Shown here piece by piece: positions 34,746 through 43,253 of a DNA stretch of 64,000 nt. Under the pieces are notes generated by a model that made no database searches, was not told the origin of the DNA, and worked only from the letters and a program-made list of their open reading frames with translations. This stretch comes from Methylobacterium sp. C25 (GTDB taxonomy: Bacteria > Pseudomonadota > Alphaproteobacteria > Rhizobiales > Beijerinckiaceae). A program made the translations under genes and the position numbers. The DNA is taken from assembly GCF_021352225.1 (NCBI RefSeq), contig NZ_JAAUVI010000017.1:1-64000 (forward strand). The letters are read 5' to 3'. The number at the start of each line of letters is the position of its first letter. The first letter of the stretch is position 1.

Positions 34746-35793
34746 CACCTCGGCCGGTGTCGCGAGCCGACGCGGCGGGGCCGGGCCGTCCGACCACAAG
34801 GCCATGACCATCGCCGGGCGCACGGTGATGGTGCCGGTCCATACCGCGCCGGCCTTCGAGTCGCCGTTTCTGGTCCGCCGCCCCGGGCCGGACGGCTATT
34901 CGGAGATCGAGCACGACGGGGCGGTGATCGGCCGGGTGACCTTCCCCGGAAAACCCCGCTTCTACGCGCTCTCGACCTTCGACGGCGTTCCCTATTCGAA
35001 GATCGCGGTGCTGCACGGGCGCGACGTCCTGGCGACGACGATCCTGCAGACCTGCATCCGCTACCAGAGCCGCACCAAGACCTGCCAGTTCTGCTCGATC
35101 GGTCAGTCGCTCGCGGCCGGGCGCACCATCGCCCACAAGAGCCCGGCCCAACTCGCCGAGGTCGCTCGCGCCGCCGTCCTGCTCGACGGCGTCAAGCACA
35201 TGGTCATGACCACCGGTACGCCGAACGCCACCGACCGCGGCGCCGCGGTGCTGTGCGAGAGCGCCTTCGCCGTGAAGGCGGCCGTCGACCTGCCGATCCA
35301 GGGCCAGTGCGAGCCGCCGGACGACGACCGCTGGTTCGAGCGCATGAAGGCCTCGGGCATCGACGCGCTCGGCATGCATCTCGAAGCCGTCACGCCGGAG
35401 GTGCGGGCGCGCATCATGCCGGGCAAGGCGAGCGTGCCGCTGGAGCGCTACTACTCGGCCTTCGAGGCCGCTGTGCCGGTCTTCGGGCGCGGCCAAGTCT
35501 CGACCTACATCCTCGCAGGCCTCGGCGACACGCCGGAGGCGATCCTGGCCATGTCCGAACGCCTGATCGGCATGGGCGTCTATCCCTTCGTGGTGCCTTT
35601 CGTGCCGATCTCCGGCACGCCGCTCGAGAGCCACCCCTCGCCGAGCCCCGATTTCATGCACGCGATCCTGCAGCCGCTCTCGCAGATGCTGGAGCGGGCG
35701 GGGCTTCGCTCCACCGACATCAAGGCCGGCTGCGGACGCTGCGGCGCCTGCTCGGCCCTGTCGAGCTACGAGCGCACGAGGGTCGCGGCATGA
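34615..35793 (+). CDS. MSMEG_0568-family radical SAM protein
   Basis: A 392-residue radical SAM enzyme of the Nit1C cluster. The cluster-binding cysteines are C147, C157 and C160 in TCIRYQSRTKTCQFC, an extended spacing typical of this family rather than Cx3Cx2C. Three more cysteines near the C-terminus (C373, C376 and C379 in GCGRCGAC) could bind an auxiliary Fe-S cluster. The start was put at ATG 34615, but later in-frame ATGs at 34678 and 34690 are possible and would reduce the overlap with the nitrilase frame. It ends with an ATGA overlap into the acetyltransferase. Its reaction is unknown. Confidence 0.88.
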   Translation: MSDSPLLTSPLSPSLPPVAPAMAAGMPTERLINALQSFGVRLADTSAGVASRRGGAGPSDHKAMTIAGRTVMVPVHTAPAFESPFLVRRPGPDGYSEIEHDGAVIGRVTFPGKPRFYALSTFDGVPYSKIAVLHGRDVLATTILQTCIRYQSRTKTCQFCSIGQSLAAGRTIAHKSPAQLAEVARAAVLLDGVKHMVMTTGTPNATDRGAAVLCESAFAVKAAVDLPIQGQCEPPDDDRWFERMKASGIDALGMHLEAVTPEVRARIMPGKASVPLERYYSAFEAAVPVFGRGQVSTYILAGLGDTPEAILAMSERLIGMGVYPFVVPFVPISGTPLESHPSPSPDFMHAILQPLSQMLERAGLRSTDIKAGCGRCGACSALSSYERTRVAA

Positions 35794-36335
35794 TCTTCGA
35801 GCCCTTTCCCGCCTATCGCCCGAGCTACTTCCACGTGAAGTTCGCGACCGCGCCCTGGGAGCGCCTCGCCTGCGCGGCCCTGCGGCGGCAGGTCTTCTGC
35901 ACCGAGCAGGGCATCTTCGAGGATGACGACCGCGACGCGATCGATGCCCAAGCCATTCCGATCTGCGCGCTGTCGACCCTCGGGGGCGATACCGACGCCG
36001 TCGTCGGCACGGTGCGCATCCACGAGGTCGCCGAACGGCCCGGTGAATGGTGGGGCTCGCGCCTTGCCGTCGCGAAGCCGTTCCGCGGCACGGCGGCCCT
36101 CGGGGCGGGCCTGATCCAGGTCGCCGTCTCCTCCGCTCATGCGCGGGGCTGCACGCGCTTCCTGGCCCATGTCCAGGAGCGCAACGTGCCGCTTTTCCAG
36201 GCGCTGCACTGGGAGAGCCTCGGCCCGATCGACCTGCACGGGCGCCCGCATGATCTGATGCAGGCCGACCTTGCCGCCTATCCGCCGATGGCCGATCCCG
36301 AGACGGGGCTCGTCACCCTGCGCAAGGCGGCGTGA
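35790..36335 (+). CDS. MSMEG_0567/Sll0786-family GNAT N-acetyltransferase
   Basis: A 181-residue protein starting at ATG 35790, which overlaps the radical SAM stop by four bases. The frame is open far upstream, but that is read-through of the radical SAM gene. It has GNAT features: a VVGTVRIHEV strand, an acetyl-CoA loop near SRLAVAKPFRGTAALGAGLIQ, and a late FLAHVQERNVPLFQALHWE segment. It corresponds in order to Sll0786 of Synechocystis. The acyl acceptor is unknown; within the cluster it may modify an intermediate made by the radical SAM or nitrilase partner. Confidence 0.88.
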   Translation: MIFEPFPAYRPSYFHVKFATAPWERLACAALRRQVFCTEQGIFEDDDRDAIDAQAIPICALSTLGGDTDAVVGTVRIHEVAERPGEWWGSRLAVAKPFRGTAALGAGLIQVAVSSAHARGCTRFLAHVQERNVPLFQALHWESLGPIDLHGRPHDLMQADLAAYPPMADPETGLVTLRKAA

Positions 36336-37321
36336 TGGGCGTGGCGGTCGACATCGCGGCCCTCGCCCGCCAGATCCGCGACGCCCAAGGCGTCGCCCAC
36401 AAGCGCGACATCGACGCGGTGGTCTCGCGGCTCGGGCTCGGCCGCCGCGACGCCGCCGTGCCGGTCGGCGACGATTGCGCGGCGATCCCCGACGGCGACG
36501 GACACCTGCTGCTCGCCATCGAAGGGTTCATCGACTCCTTCGTCGCCGCCGACCCGTATTTCGCGGGCTATTGCGGCGTGATGGTCAATCTCAGCGACGT
36601 CGCCGCCATGGGCGGACGGCCCATCGCGGTGGTCGATGCCCTGTGGAGCCGGGACGCGGCCCAGGCCGATCCTGTGCTCGCCGGCCTCTCCGCTGCGGCG
36701 GCGATCTACGGCGTGCCCGTCGTCGGCGGCCATACCAATACCCGCGCGCAGGCCGGCAACCTCGCCGTGGCGGTGCTCGGCAAGGCAGGACGACGCCTCC
36801 TCACCAGCTTCGATGCGCGGCCTGGCGACGCCCTGATCGCAGCGATCGACCTGCGCGGGCGTTTTCGCGAACCGAACCCTTACTGGGATGCCTCCACCGG
36901 CGCGCCACCCGAGCGGCTACGCGGCGATCTCGCCCTGCTGCCCGGCCTCGCCGAGGATGGCCTGTGCGCCGCCGCCAAGGACATCAGCATGGCCGGCATC
37001 GTCGGCACGGCGCTGATGCTGCTCGAATGCTCGGGCGTCGGCGCGCTCATCGATCTCGACGCGATCCCGCGGCCAGACGGTGTTGCGATGGCCCGTTGGC
37101 TCACGGCTTTCCCGAGCTTCGGCTACCTGCTCAGCGTCCGGCCCGATCGCACCTCCCACGTGCTGGCGCGCTTTGCCGGGCGCGACATCGCCGCCGCCGC
37201 CATCGGCAGCATCGACGCGAGCCGGGTCGCCCGTGTGCGCGATGCCGGCGGCGAAGAGGCGGTGGTCTGGGATTTCCTGGCCGGCCCGCTGATCGGTTGC
37301 GGCGTGGAGGCCTCGCCATGA
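36335..37321 (+). CDS. Sll0787-family AIR synthase-like (PurM/ThiL fold) protein
   Basis: A 328-residue protein of the AIR synthase/SelD/ThiL/HypE superfamily. Typical motifs are VGDDCAAIPDGDGHLLLAIE near residues 42-61, MVNLSDVAAMGG, and GGHTNTRAQ. These enzymes bind ATP and activate or phosphorylate a substrate. The ATG at 36335 shares a base with the preceding stop (TGATG), while the GTG one codon earlier is less likely. Gene order (GNAT, AIRS-like) is as in Synechocystis sll0786-sll0787. The substrate is unknown. Confidence 0.88.
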   Translation: MGVAVDIAALARQIRDAQGVAHKRDIDAVVSRLGLGRRDAAVPVGDDCAAIPDGDGHLLLAIEGFIDSFVAADPYFAGYCGVMVNLSDVAAMGGRPIAVVDALWSRDAAQADPVLAGLSAAAAIYGVPVVGGHTNTRAQAGNLAVAVLGKAGRRLLTSFDARPGDALIAAIDLRGRFREPNPYWDASTGAPPERLRGDLALLPGLAEDGLCAAAKDISMAGIVGTALMLLECSGVGALIDLDAIPRPDGVAMARWLTAFPSFGYLLSVRPDRTSHVLARFAGRDIAAAAIGSIDASRVARVRDAGGEEAVVWDFLAGPLIGCGVEASP

Positions 37322-38493
37322 GGCCACTGCGCATCGCCATCCTGACCCATTCGGTCAATCCGCGCGGCGGTGTCGCGCATTGCCTCTCGCTGGCCGAGGC
37401 GCTCTGCACCCTGGGCCACGAGGCGGTGGCGCACGCGCCCGACACCACCGGCGAGGGCTTCTTCCGGCGGGCGAGCTGCCCGACCACCTCCGTCGCCGCG
37501 AAACCAGTCAACGGGACGACGGCCGATCTCGTGCGGACGCGGATCAACGACTACCTGCGCCACTTCGCGTCGCCCGCGGCCTGCGATTTCGACGTCTTTC
37601 ACTGCCATGACGGCATCGGCGGAAACGCGCTCGCCACCCTCAAGCACCGCCGCCTGATCCCGGGCTTCGTCCGCACGGTTCACCACCTCGACACCTTCGC
37701 CGATCCCTTGATTGCCGATTGGCAAGACCGGGCAGTGCGCGAGGCCACCCGCCTCCTCTGCGTCAGCCGTGTCTGGGCAGATCGGATCGAAGCCGATTTC
37801 GGTGTCGAGCCGGACGTCGTCGGAAACGGGGTCGACCTCTCGGTCTACCGCCCCGAGCCGAGCGAGGCGGATGCCGTGGTGCGCGAGCGTTGGGGCCTCG
37901 GGTCGGGACCAATCGTCCTCTGCGTCGGCGGTCTGGAAGAGCGCAAGAACACGGCGACCATCATCGAGGCCTTCGCACTCTTGCGGGAGAGGCACGGCGA
38001 CGCACAGCTCGTCATTGCCGGCGGCGCCTCGCTCCTCGACCACGTCTCCTATCGGGCCCGCTGTCTCGCAACGCTCGATGGGCTCGGCCTCGCCTTCGGG
38101 CCGGGCAAGTCCGTGGTCATGACGGGCCCTGTCCCGAACGATCAAATGCCGGCGCTGTACCGGGTGGCGGACATGCTCGCCTTCCCGTCGTGGAAGGAGG
38201 GGTTCGGTCTCTGTGTGCTGGAGGCGATGGCCTGCGGGACACCGACCATCGTGTCCCGGTTGGCGCCCTTCACCGAATACCTGGATCCCGGCGACACGCT
38301 GTTCGTCGATCCTGCCGAGCCGCGGGACATCGCCGGTGCCATGGCCTCGGCCCTGGATCCGGTCGAACGCGTCAACCTTCGGAAGGCTGGTTTCGCCCGC
38401 GCCGCCGCTCATTCCTGGCGCGCCTGCGCCGAGCGCCATCTCGATGCCTACGCGTCCTGTGCCAGCCTGAGACCGGAGCCGATCCATGCCTGA
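37318..38493 (+). CDS. MSMEG_0565-family GT4-type glycosyltransferase
   Basis: A 391-residue glycosyltransferase of the GT-B fold, family GT4-like. The N-terminal part has SVNPRGGVAHCLSLAEAL. The C-terminal part has VGGLEERKNTATIIEAF and the nucleotide-sugar signature SWKEGFGLCVLEAMACGTP, with the E-x7-E pattern used by retaining GT4 enzymes. The start ATG at 37318 overlaps the AIRS-like stop by four bases. The donor sugar and acceptor are unknown. Its presence means the Nit1C product is likely glycosylated, or the pathway uses a sugar-nucleotide, which is inference. Confidence 0.88.
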   Translation: MRPLRIAILTHSVNPRGGVAHCLSLAEALCTLGHEAVAHAPDTTGEGFFRRASCPTTSVAAKPVNGTTADLVRTRINDYLRHFASPAACDFDVFHCHDGIGGNALATLKHRRLIPGFVRTVHHLDTFADPLIADWQDRAVREATRLLCVSRVWADRIEADFGVEPDVVGNGVDLSVYRPEPSEADAVVRERWGLGSGPIVLCVGGLEERKNTATIIEAFALLRERHGDAQLVIAGGASLLDHVSYRARCLATLDGLGLAFGPGKSVVMTGPVPNDQMPALYRVADMLAFPSWKEGFGLCVLEAMACGTPTIVSRLAPFTEYLDPGDTLFVDPAEPRDIAGAMASALDPVERVNLRKAGFARAAAHSWRACAERHLDAYASCASLRPEPIHA

Positions 38494-38767
38494 AATGCGC
38501 TTCCACGTGCTCTGGCCGGATGGTCGGCGCGAGGCCTGCTACTCGCCCTCCCTCGTCGTTCAGGACTTCCTGAAACCGGGAGAGAGCTACGCCGTCGAGG
38601 ATTTCGTCGAGAAGAGCCGCACGGCGCTCAACATCGCCAGCGAGCGCGTGCGCGAAAAATACGGCTTCGCCTGCTCCTCGGCCCTCGACCAGCTCGCCCG
38701 CATCGAGAGCGCGGCAAAGGGCCAACCCCCTGGTGGCCGCGTCACCGTCGAGACCTTCGATCTCTGA
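38486..38767 (+). CDS. MSMEG_0570-family nitrogen starvation response protein
   Basis: A 93-residue protein of the small MSMEG_0570 family, recognised by FHVLWPDGRREACYSPS at its N-terminus, the YAVEDFVEKSRTALNIASERV middle and its place between the glycosyltransferase and the flavoprotein of the cluster. The gene overlaps the glycosyltransferase end by eight bases. No catalytic residues are apparent. Its function is unknown. Confidence 0.88.
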   Translation: MPEMRFHVLWPDGRREACYSPSLVVQDFLKPGESYAVEDFVEKSRTALNIASERVREKYGFACSSALDQLARIESAAKGQPPGGRVTVETFDL

Positions 38768-38801
38768 AGCCTCCGCAACCAGACCAGCAAGGAGTTGCAG
38801 C

Positions 38802-40073
38802 ATGTCTTCCGTGTCCAGCCACATCCCGGTCGCCGTCGTCGGAGGCGGCCAAGCCGGTCTTTCGATCAGCTACCACCTCAAGCAGCGCGGCATCGACCAC
38901 CTCGTCTTCGAGAAGCACCGTGCCGCCCATACCTGGGCGACCCAGCGCTGGGACACCTTCTGCCTCGTGACGCCGAACTGGCAATGCGACCTGCCCGGTC
39001 ATCCCTATGACGGGCCGGACCCGGACGGCTTCATGAAGAAGGACGAGATCGTCGAGTACCTGAAGGGCTTCATCGCCAAGGTGAAGCCGCCGATCCGCGA
39101 GGGCGTGACCGTGCACCAGGTCCAGCGCCGCGCCGATGGGGCGTTCTCCGTTGAGACCTCGGACGGCGACTACACGGCGGACGAGATCGTCGTGGCATCG
39201 GGCGGCTACCATACGCCGATCTTCCCGCGCATGGCCGAGAAGCTGCCGGGTTCGGTCACACAGATCCACTCGAACCAATACCGCAACCCGGCTCAACTGC
39301 CCGAGGGCGAGGTGCTGGTCGTCGGCTCCGGCCAGTCGGGCGCGCAGATCGCCGAGGACCTGCATCTCGCCGGTCGCAAGGTGCATCTCGCGGTGGGCGA
39401 CGCGCCGCGCTGCGCCCGGTTCTACCGGGGGCGCGACGTCGTCACTTGGCTCGCCGACATGGGCTACTACGAGATGACGATCGACAACCATCCGCTGCGC
39501 GATGGCGTCCGCGACAACACCAACCACTACGTCACCGGACGCGACGGCGGACGCGACATTGACCTGCGTCGTTTCGCCAAGGAGGGCATGAAACTCTACG
39601 GCCTGTTGGAGGATTACGACGCCGGCGCCCTGCGCTTCCGGGACGATCTCAAGACCTCCCTCGATCAGGCCGACAAGACCTATAACAGCATCAACGCGGC
39701 CATCGACAAGTACATCGCCGAAAAGGGCATCGAGGCCCCTACACAGGACCACTACGTCCCAGTCTGGCAGCCGGGCGAGCCCGTGACGTCGCTCGATCTG
39801 TCGTCGAGCGGCATCACCTCCATCATTTGGTGCATAGGCTTCACGCCGGATTTCAAATGGCTCGACGCCTCGGTGTTCAATGGCTCCGGTCGGCCCAAGC
39901 ATACCCGTGGCATCACTGGCGAGGCCGGCATCTCGTTTATCGGCCTGCCCTGGTTGAACACCTGGGGCTCAGGCCGTTTCGGCGCAGTCGGCCGCGACGC
40001 CGAGCACGTGGTGCAGGCGATCACATTGCGCCTCGGCGTACAGCGCCCGATCCCCGTGAAGGTCGCTGTCTAG
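38802..40073 (+). CDS. MSMEG_0569-family flavin-dependent oxidoreductase
   Basis: A 423-residue flavin monooxygenase-like protein. The FAD motif GGGQAGLS lies near the N-terminus (residues 13-20), and an NADPH-binding motif VVGSGQSGAQIAEDL follows at about 170. AAGGAG at 38788-38793 supports the ATG at 38802; the frame extends upstream through the preceding gene. It resembles flavoprotein N-hydroxylases and FMO-like monooxygenases. It is 34 bp after the MSMEG_0570-like gene and is the last of the eight standard Nit1C genes. In the cluster it may oxidise the nitrogen-containing intermediate, but the substrate is unknown. Confidence 0.9.
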   Translation: MSSVSSHIPVAVVGGGQAGLSISYHLKQRGIDHLVFEKHRAAHTWATQRWDTFCLVTPNWQCDLPGHPYDGPDPDGFMKKDEIVEYLKGFIAKVKPPIREGVTVHQVQRRADGAFSVETSDGDYTADEIVVASGGYHTPIFPRMAEKLPGSVTQIHSNQYRNPAQLPEGEVLVVGSGQSGAQIAEDLHLAGRKVHLAVGDAPRCARFYRGRDVVTWLADMGYYEMTIDNHPLRDGVRDNTNHYVTGRDGGRDIDLRRFAKEGMKLYGLLEDYDAGALRFRDDLKTSLDQADKTYNSINAAIDKYIAEKGIEAPTQDHYVPVWQPGEPVTSLDLSSSGITSIIWCIGFTPDFKWLDASVFNGSGRPKHTRGITGEAGISFIGLPWLNTWGSGRFGAVGRDAEHVVQAITLRLGVQRPIPVKVAV

Positions 40074-40093
40074 TCGGTAGGGGGGAACCGCCT

Positions 40094-40957
40094 ATGGCGT
40101 TCCATCCAAGGTCGGCCGATGCGGGTCTCCCACTCGATAGCGAGGGACGATACACGCTCGGCATGCCCCATCTCTGTCCGAGCGGATTCTCGGAGAACTG
40201 GCTCTGGAAGGAGTTAGGGCATCGACATTGGGAGCTGATCGGGCAGAGTCTCGGCCGGGCCGCATCGGGCTTCGGTACCGAACGCGAACAGCCGATCTAT
40301 GCGGCTTTCCAGCGGATATCGCTCGAACATGGCGCCCTCGATGCCGTCCGGGAGAACGACATCCTGGAGGTGCGCTCCGCGCTGATCCTGCTGTCGGCCA
40401 CACGGGTCGTCAGTCGACATCGAGCGGCGTGTGGTGGCCGTCTGGTAGCGGATGTCGAAATGACCTCCGTGTTCATCCAGCGTCGGATCGCTGGCGAGAA
40501 CCGTTCCATTACCCGGGTGAAGGTCGGGCGCCACCCCGCTGGGCCTGCGTTGGTTGACGTCGGGAACGGGCATCGAGGGAGCGTGGAGGCCGGTGCGCTT
40601 CCATCCTGGACGGAGATGGACGAGTTGGGCAGCGTGGTCGTCGACCCATGCCCTCAGCTGGAATTCAACGGAGCCGGGCTCCTGTACTTCAGTAGCTACG
40701 TCGCGGCTGTCGACCGGACCGAATGGCAGCTTTCGGGAAGGAGGCGGCCTCGATCCACGACGCGGGCACGCCGCGTCGTCTTCCATTCCAACATCGAGAT
40801 CGGAGACCGTCTCGTCGTTCGGATCAAGGGTTCGATGGATGGCGCGACCGCCCGATTCAAGGCTTCGATCTGCAGCGAGGCCGACGGGAGGCTTCTCGCC
40901 GAGGTCATGACTGACTGCGTCAATGTGCCAATGAGAAGCTCGCAACGCACAGGGTGA
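40094..40957 (+). CDS. LnmK/Pnap_2097-like protein following the Nit1C cluster
   Basis: A 287-residue protein whose N-terminal MPHLCPSGFSENWLWKEL and overall length resemble the Pnap_2097-type family related to LnmK, an acyltransferase/decarboxylase with a double hot-dog fold that acts on acyl carrier protein-bound substrates. That assignment is from memory of the family pattern and is not proven here. The ATG at 40094 lies 20 bp after the flavoprotein stop, on the same strand, so it should be the ninth gene of the operon. Codon use is like its neighbours, although the GC content looks slightly lower. No acyl carrier protein gene is visible nearby. Confidence 0.65.
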   Translation: MAFHPRSADAGLPLDSEGRYTLGMPHLCPSGFSENWLWKELGHRHWELIGQSLGRAASGFGTEREQPIYAAFQRISLEHGALDAVRENDILEVRSALILLSATRVVSRHRAACGGRLVADVEMTSVFIQRRIAGENRSITRVKVGRHPAGPALVDVGNGHRGSVEAGALPSWTEMDELGSVVVDPCPQLEFNGAGLLYFSSYVAAVDRTEWQLSGRRRPRSTTRARRVVFHSNIEIGDRLVVRIKGSMDGATARFKASICSEADGRLLAEVMTDCVNVPMRSSQRTG

Positions 40958-41307
40958 GCTGGTGGGCGAGACCTCACATTTGGTGCCCCCGCAGGAGGCC
41001 CGAACCGGGTTGAACGCGGTAGTCAGATAGACGTTCGCTTCGCTAATGTTGAGACGCGAGAGCAGACCGGCAGATCTCGACCCAATCCGGACGTTTGGGC
41101 TGCTCCGCCAGTTTGCAACTAGCAGACATGGAGTTGCCGACCGCTCGATAGACGAAAGCGGTCCTATGGCGGACTGTAATATACTCACAATATAGCGATC
41201 ACTTTGGGATTTGTTGCATGGCGTCATTTCGAAATCCCAGCGCCTTGATTCAATATAAGTATTTATACTATAACAATAGCATGCAATAACACTTTAAGAT
41301 CTGCCGG

Positions 41308-41472
41308 TCAACCAGTGCAACCAACAAGAACATGCAGGATGCGGCCAACTAAACTGTTATCAGGAATGAGATCAGACATATTCCATAGCGCCTGTTGCAT
41401 CGCCTCAACGACACCGGCATTGGCAGGGAATTGCACAGCCGGCACGGTGAGTTCGGCGGGGAGGAACGTGAT
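41308..41472 (-). pseudogene. remnant of an iron permease (FTR1-like) C-terminal part, possibly fused to a cupredoxin piece
   Basis: The 54-residue open stretch reads FLPAELTVPAVQFPANAG, then ALWNMSDLIPDNSLVGRILH and VLVG, then stops. The latter part matches the helix of FTR1-type iron permeases that precedes the VGY-x-ARP motif; the front resembles a cupredoxin strand as in FtrB. No start and no remaining transmembrane domain are found. Together with the adjoining P19-like fragment it looks like the collapsed remains of an FtrABC iron-uptake operon. Confidence 0.45.
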
Positions 41473-41615
41473 CAAGGATCCATCTTGATCGGCTGGAGGT
41501 AGACGGCCGCGACCTTGAGCCCCGTCTGCGTGACGCGGGGTCCGACAGGCACCTCCTTCGCCTTGGCAGGCAGGGACAGGCCCTTAGAGATAGGGTAGCG
41601 CCTGACGTCGGCTGC
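41472..41615 (-). pseudogene. N-terminal fragment of a P19/FtrA-type periplasmic iron-binding protein
   Basis: The 47 residues run from ADVRRYPIS to GLKVAAVYLQPIKMDP, which carries the family's characteristic AAVYLQPIxM motif (the Met helps bind metal). A TAG stop lies directly upstream in frame and a TGA directly after KMDP, so the gene is broken at both ends. It overlaps by one base the frame of the permease-like fragment. Confidence 0.55.
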
Positions 41616-41733
41616 CTAATCGACACACGGCCGGATCGAATGTATTTCCACGTTGATCAGAATGATTCAAACGAACAAGCCGATAATAGTCAGCCACCCT
41701 CGTACAGAAGCAAGCCCGCACATTACAAACATT

Positions 41734-41740
41734 GGGAATA
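41734..41740 (+). promoter_or_regulatory. GGGAATA motif upstream of cytochrome b561
   Basis: The same heptamer appears twice upstream of the lipoprotein-ECF operon (44231-44237 and 44312-44318, minus strand). It could be the -35 element recognised by the local ECF sigma factor. It is about 150 bp from the start of the b561 gene. Confidence 0.3.
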
Positions 41741-41891
41741 ATCAATCTTTCGTGGCGGAGAATTCGCAAGATCGACTTACTTTGCGGATTGCTGCCGACC
41801 GAGAAATACTCCTTATGACGGCAGAGACTTCCGGCGGCTGAGAGCCGTTGATGGCCGTCACGCTCGACCTATCCCGCGAAGAATTCGACAC

Positions 41892-42446
41892 ATGAAGACA
41901 TCCGAAGCCCGGCACGATCGCGTAACGATCCTGCTCCACTGGCTGACAGCCGGTCTGGTCGCCGTCCTCTGGCTGGTCGGCACGTTCCTCGAAGACCTTC
42001 TCGCGAAAGGGCCGCTTCGATCGGGCATCTGGTCCGCGCATGTCGACGCCGGCTTCGTGCTCACGGGGATCATGGTCTCGGCGATGATCTGGCGCAGCAC
42101 GCGTGGACTGAGTCTGCCTCCGGAGAGCGCCGGCGCCTTGCGCGCGCTGGCAAAGTCCACCCATGCGGCTCTCGCGCTGCTCCTCGTGGTCGTGATCACA
42201 CTCGGAATCGCCAACGCTCTCGTCCGGGGCTTCACCTTGGCCGGGCCGATCAAGCTGCCGCAGCTCGGCAACATCGATTGGCGTCGCCCATTGACGCGGT
42301 GGCACGGTTGGGCCGCTCACGTGCTGATGGCGGTGGCCCTCTTCCACGCCACGGCTGCGCTCGTTCATCATTACCTATGGAAGGATGACGTGTTGCGTCG
42401 GATGCTTCCACGCAGCAAGGAGCAACGTCTCACCGGGCGCCCCTGA
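41892..42446 (+). CDS. cytochrome b561 (YodB/CybB-type)
   Basis: A 184-residue membrane protein with four hydrophobic helices, N-terminal signature RHDRVTILLHWLTA and last helix HVLMAVALFHATAALVHH. The paired histidines on the helices are those that hold two b hemes in bacterial cytochrome b561. It moves electrons from quinol in the inner membrane, often to periplasmic acceptors. The gene converges with the anti-sigma gene (22 bp between stops). Families of this kind are often found with ECF sigma operons, and the shared GGGAATA motif suggests it may be a target of the neighbouring sigma factor. Confidence 0.9.
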   Translation: MKTSEARHDRVTILLHWLTAGLVAVLWLVGTFLEDLLAKGPLRSGIWSAHVDAGFVLTGIMVSAMIWRSTRGLSLPPESAGALRALAKSTHAALALLLVVVITLGIANALVRGFTLAGPIKLPQLGNIDWRRPLTRWHGWAAHVLMAVALFHATAALVHHYLWKDDVLRRMLPRSKEQRLTGRP

Positions 42447-42467
42447 GAGGGGCTCCATCGATGCCAG

Positions 42468-43253
42468 TCAGTTCGACGAGGAGCGAAGCTGCGCGTCGAC
42501 CGATTGCGCGATCGTCAGGAGCCGCGCCTCGCTGATCCGTGCCGTGACGGCGTAGGACAGGCCCCCCTCGCTCCACGAGAAAGCCGTGACGTCACCCTCG
42601 CGAGCGTAGCGGATTCCCGAGTGCCCATCGGCACCGTGGCGTGAATAGAGTGTGAGGCGCGTCCCTTCGGTATCGTCGTACATGAGGAGAGCCGCAGGAC
42701 GGTCGCCGGCGGGTAGGACGCGCCCGCCCATCAGCCGGAATCCCTGGCTTGTCAGATCGGGCACCCGAACTGGGTGGTCGAGGCGCCGTGACAGCCATTG
42801 GACCAGGTGCGGCTCCTCGTTGGCGCGCACTTCGACGGGGTGAGCGGCTTCGACCACGAAGGTGCGGAAGGCCGTCACCGCGTCCTGCGTCATTGGTGTC
42901 ACGTCGTCGGATGACCGCGTGCCGAGCGAGCCGCGCGTGAACCATCCGCCTGCGCCGCCGGCTCCCAGGCTCAGGACGATGGCAGCGGCGATCGGCAGCC
43001 AGCGCCGCGCCGAGGCGCGCTGTCGATGCAGGTTTTCGATGCGCAGGCGCGCCGGAATCGGCTCGGCGGCGATCGGAGCGAGGCGCTCGCGCAAACGCTC
43101 GCGCAGGGCGCGATCCGCGCGAACGCGCTCGGCGGTTTCCGGGTTCTTGGCGAGCCAGGTCTCGACGACGACGCGCCGCTCCGGGGCGAGGCGCCCGTCG
43201 ATGAAGGCATGGAGGTCGTCTTCGCCCACGGGCCGTGGGTCGCCAACACTCAT
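42468..43253 (-). CDS. membrane-bound anti-sigma factor
   Basis: A 261-residue protein. The N-terminal cytoplasmic part (EDDLHAFIDGRLAPERR) is typical of anti-sigma domains of the DUF/RskA-like type, without an HxxxCxxC zinc motif. A single transmembrane segment (WLPIAAAIVLSLGAGGAGGW) lies at about residues 85-104, and the rest is periplasmic. It overlaps the sigma gene by four bases, so the pair is made together. It should hold the sigma factor at the membrane until a periplasmic signal arrives. Confidence 0.87.
   Translation of the reverse strand: MSVGDPRPVGEDDLHAFIDGRLAPERRVVVETWLAKNPETAERVRADRALRERLRERLAPIAAEPIPARLRIENLHRQRASARRWLPIAAAIVLSLGAGGAGGWFTRGSLGTRSSDDVTPMTQDAVTAFRTFVVEAAHPVEVRANEEPHLVQWLSRRLDHPVRVPDLTSQGFRLMGGRVLPAGDRPAALLMYDDTEGTRLTLYSRHGADGHSGIRYAREGDVTAFSWSEGGLSYAVTARISEARLLTIAQSVDAQLRSSSN

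Larger units (their letters stand above)
40958..41891. other. intergenic region with decayed iron-transport genes and AT-rich stretches
   Basis: AT-rich sequence at about 41175-41300 (for example TAAGTATTTATACTATAAC) is atypical of the surroundings. Two gene remnants on the minus strand occupy 41308-41615. The end of the region should hold the promoter of cytochrome b561, including a GGGAATA motif at 41734-41740. Confidence 0.5.

Noticed and set aside
36271..37300. Upstream extension of the glycosyltransferase frame through the AIRS-like gene
   Set aside because: The first half is Arg-rich read-through of the overlapping gene; the true start at 37318 has an ATGA overlap and the normal family N-terminus.
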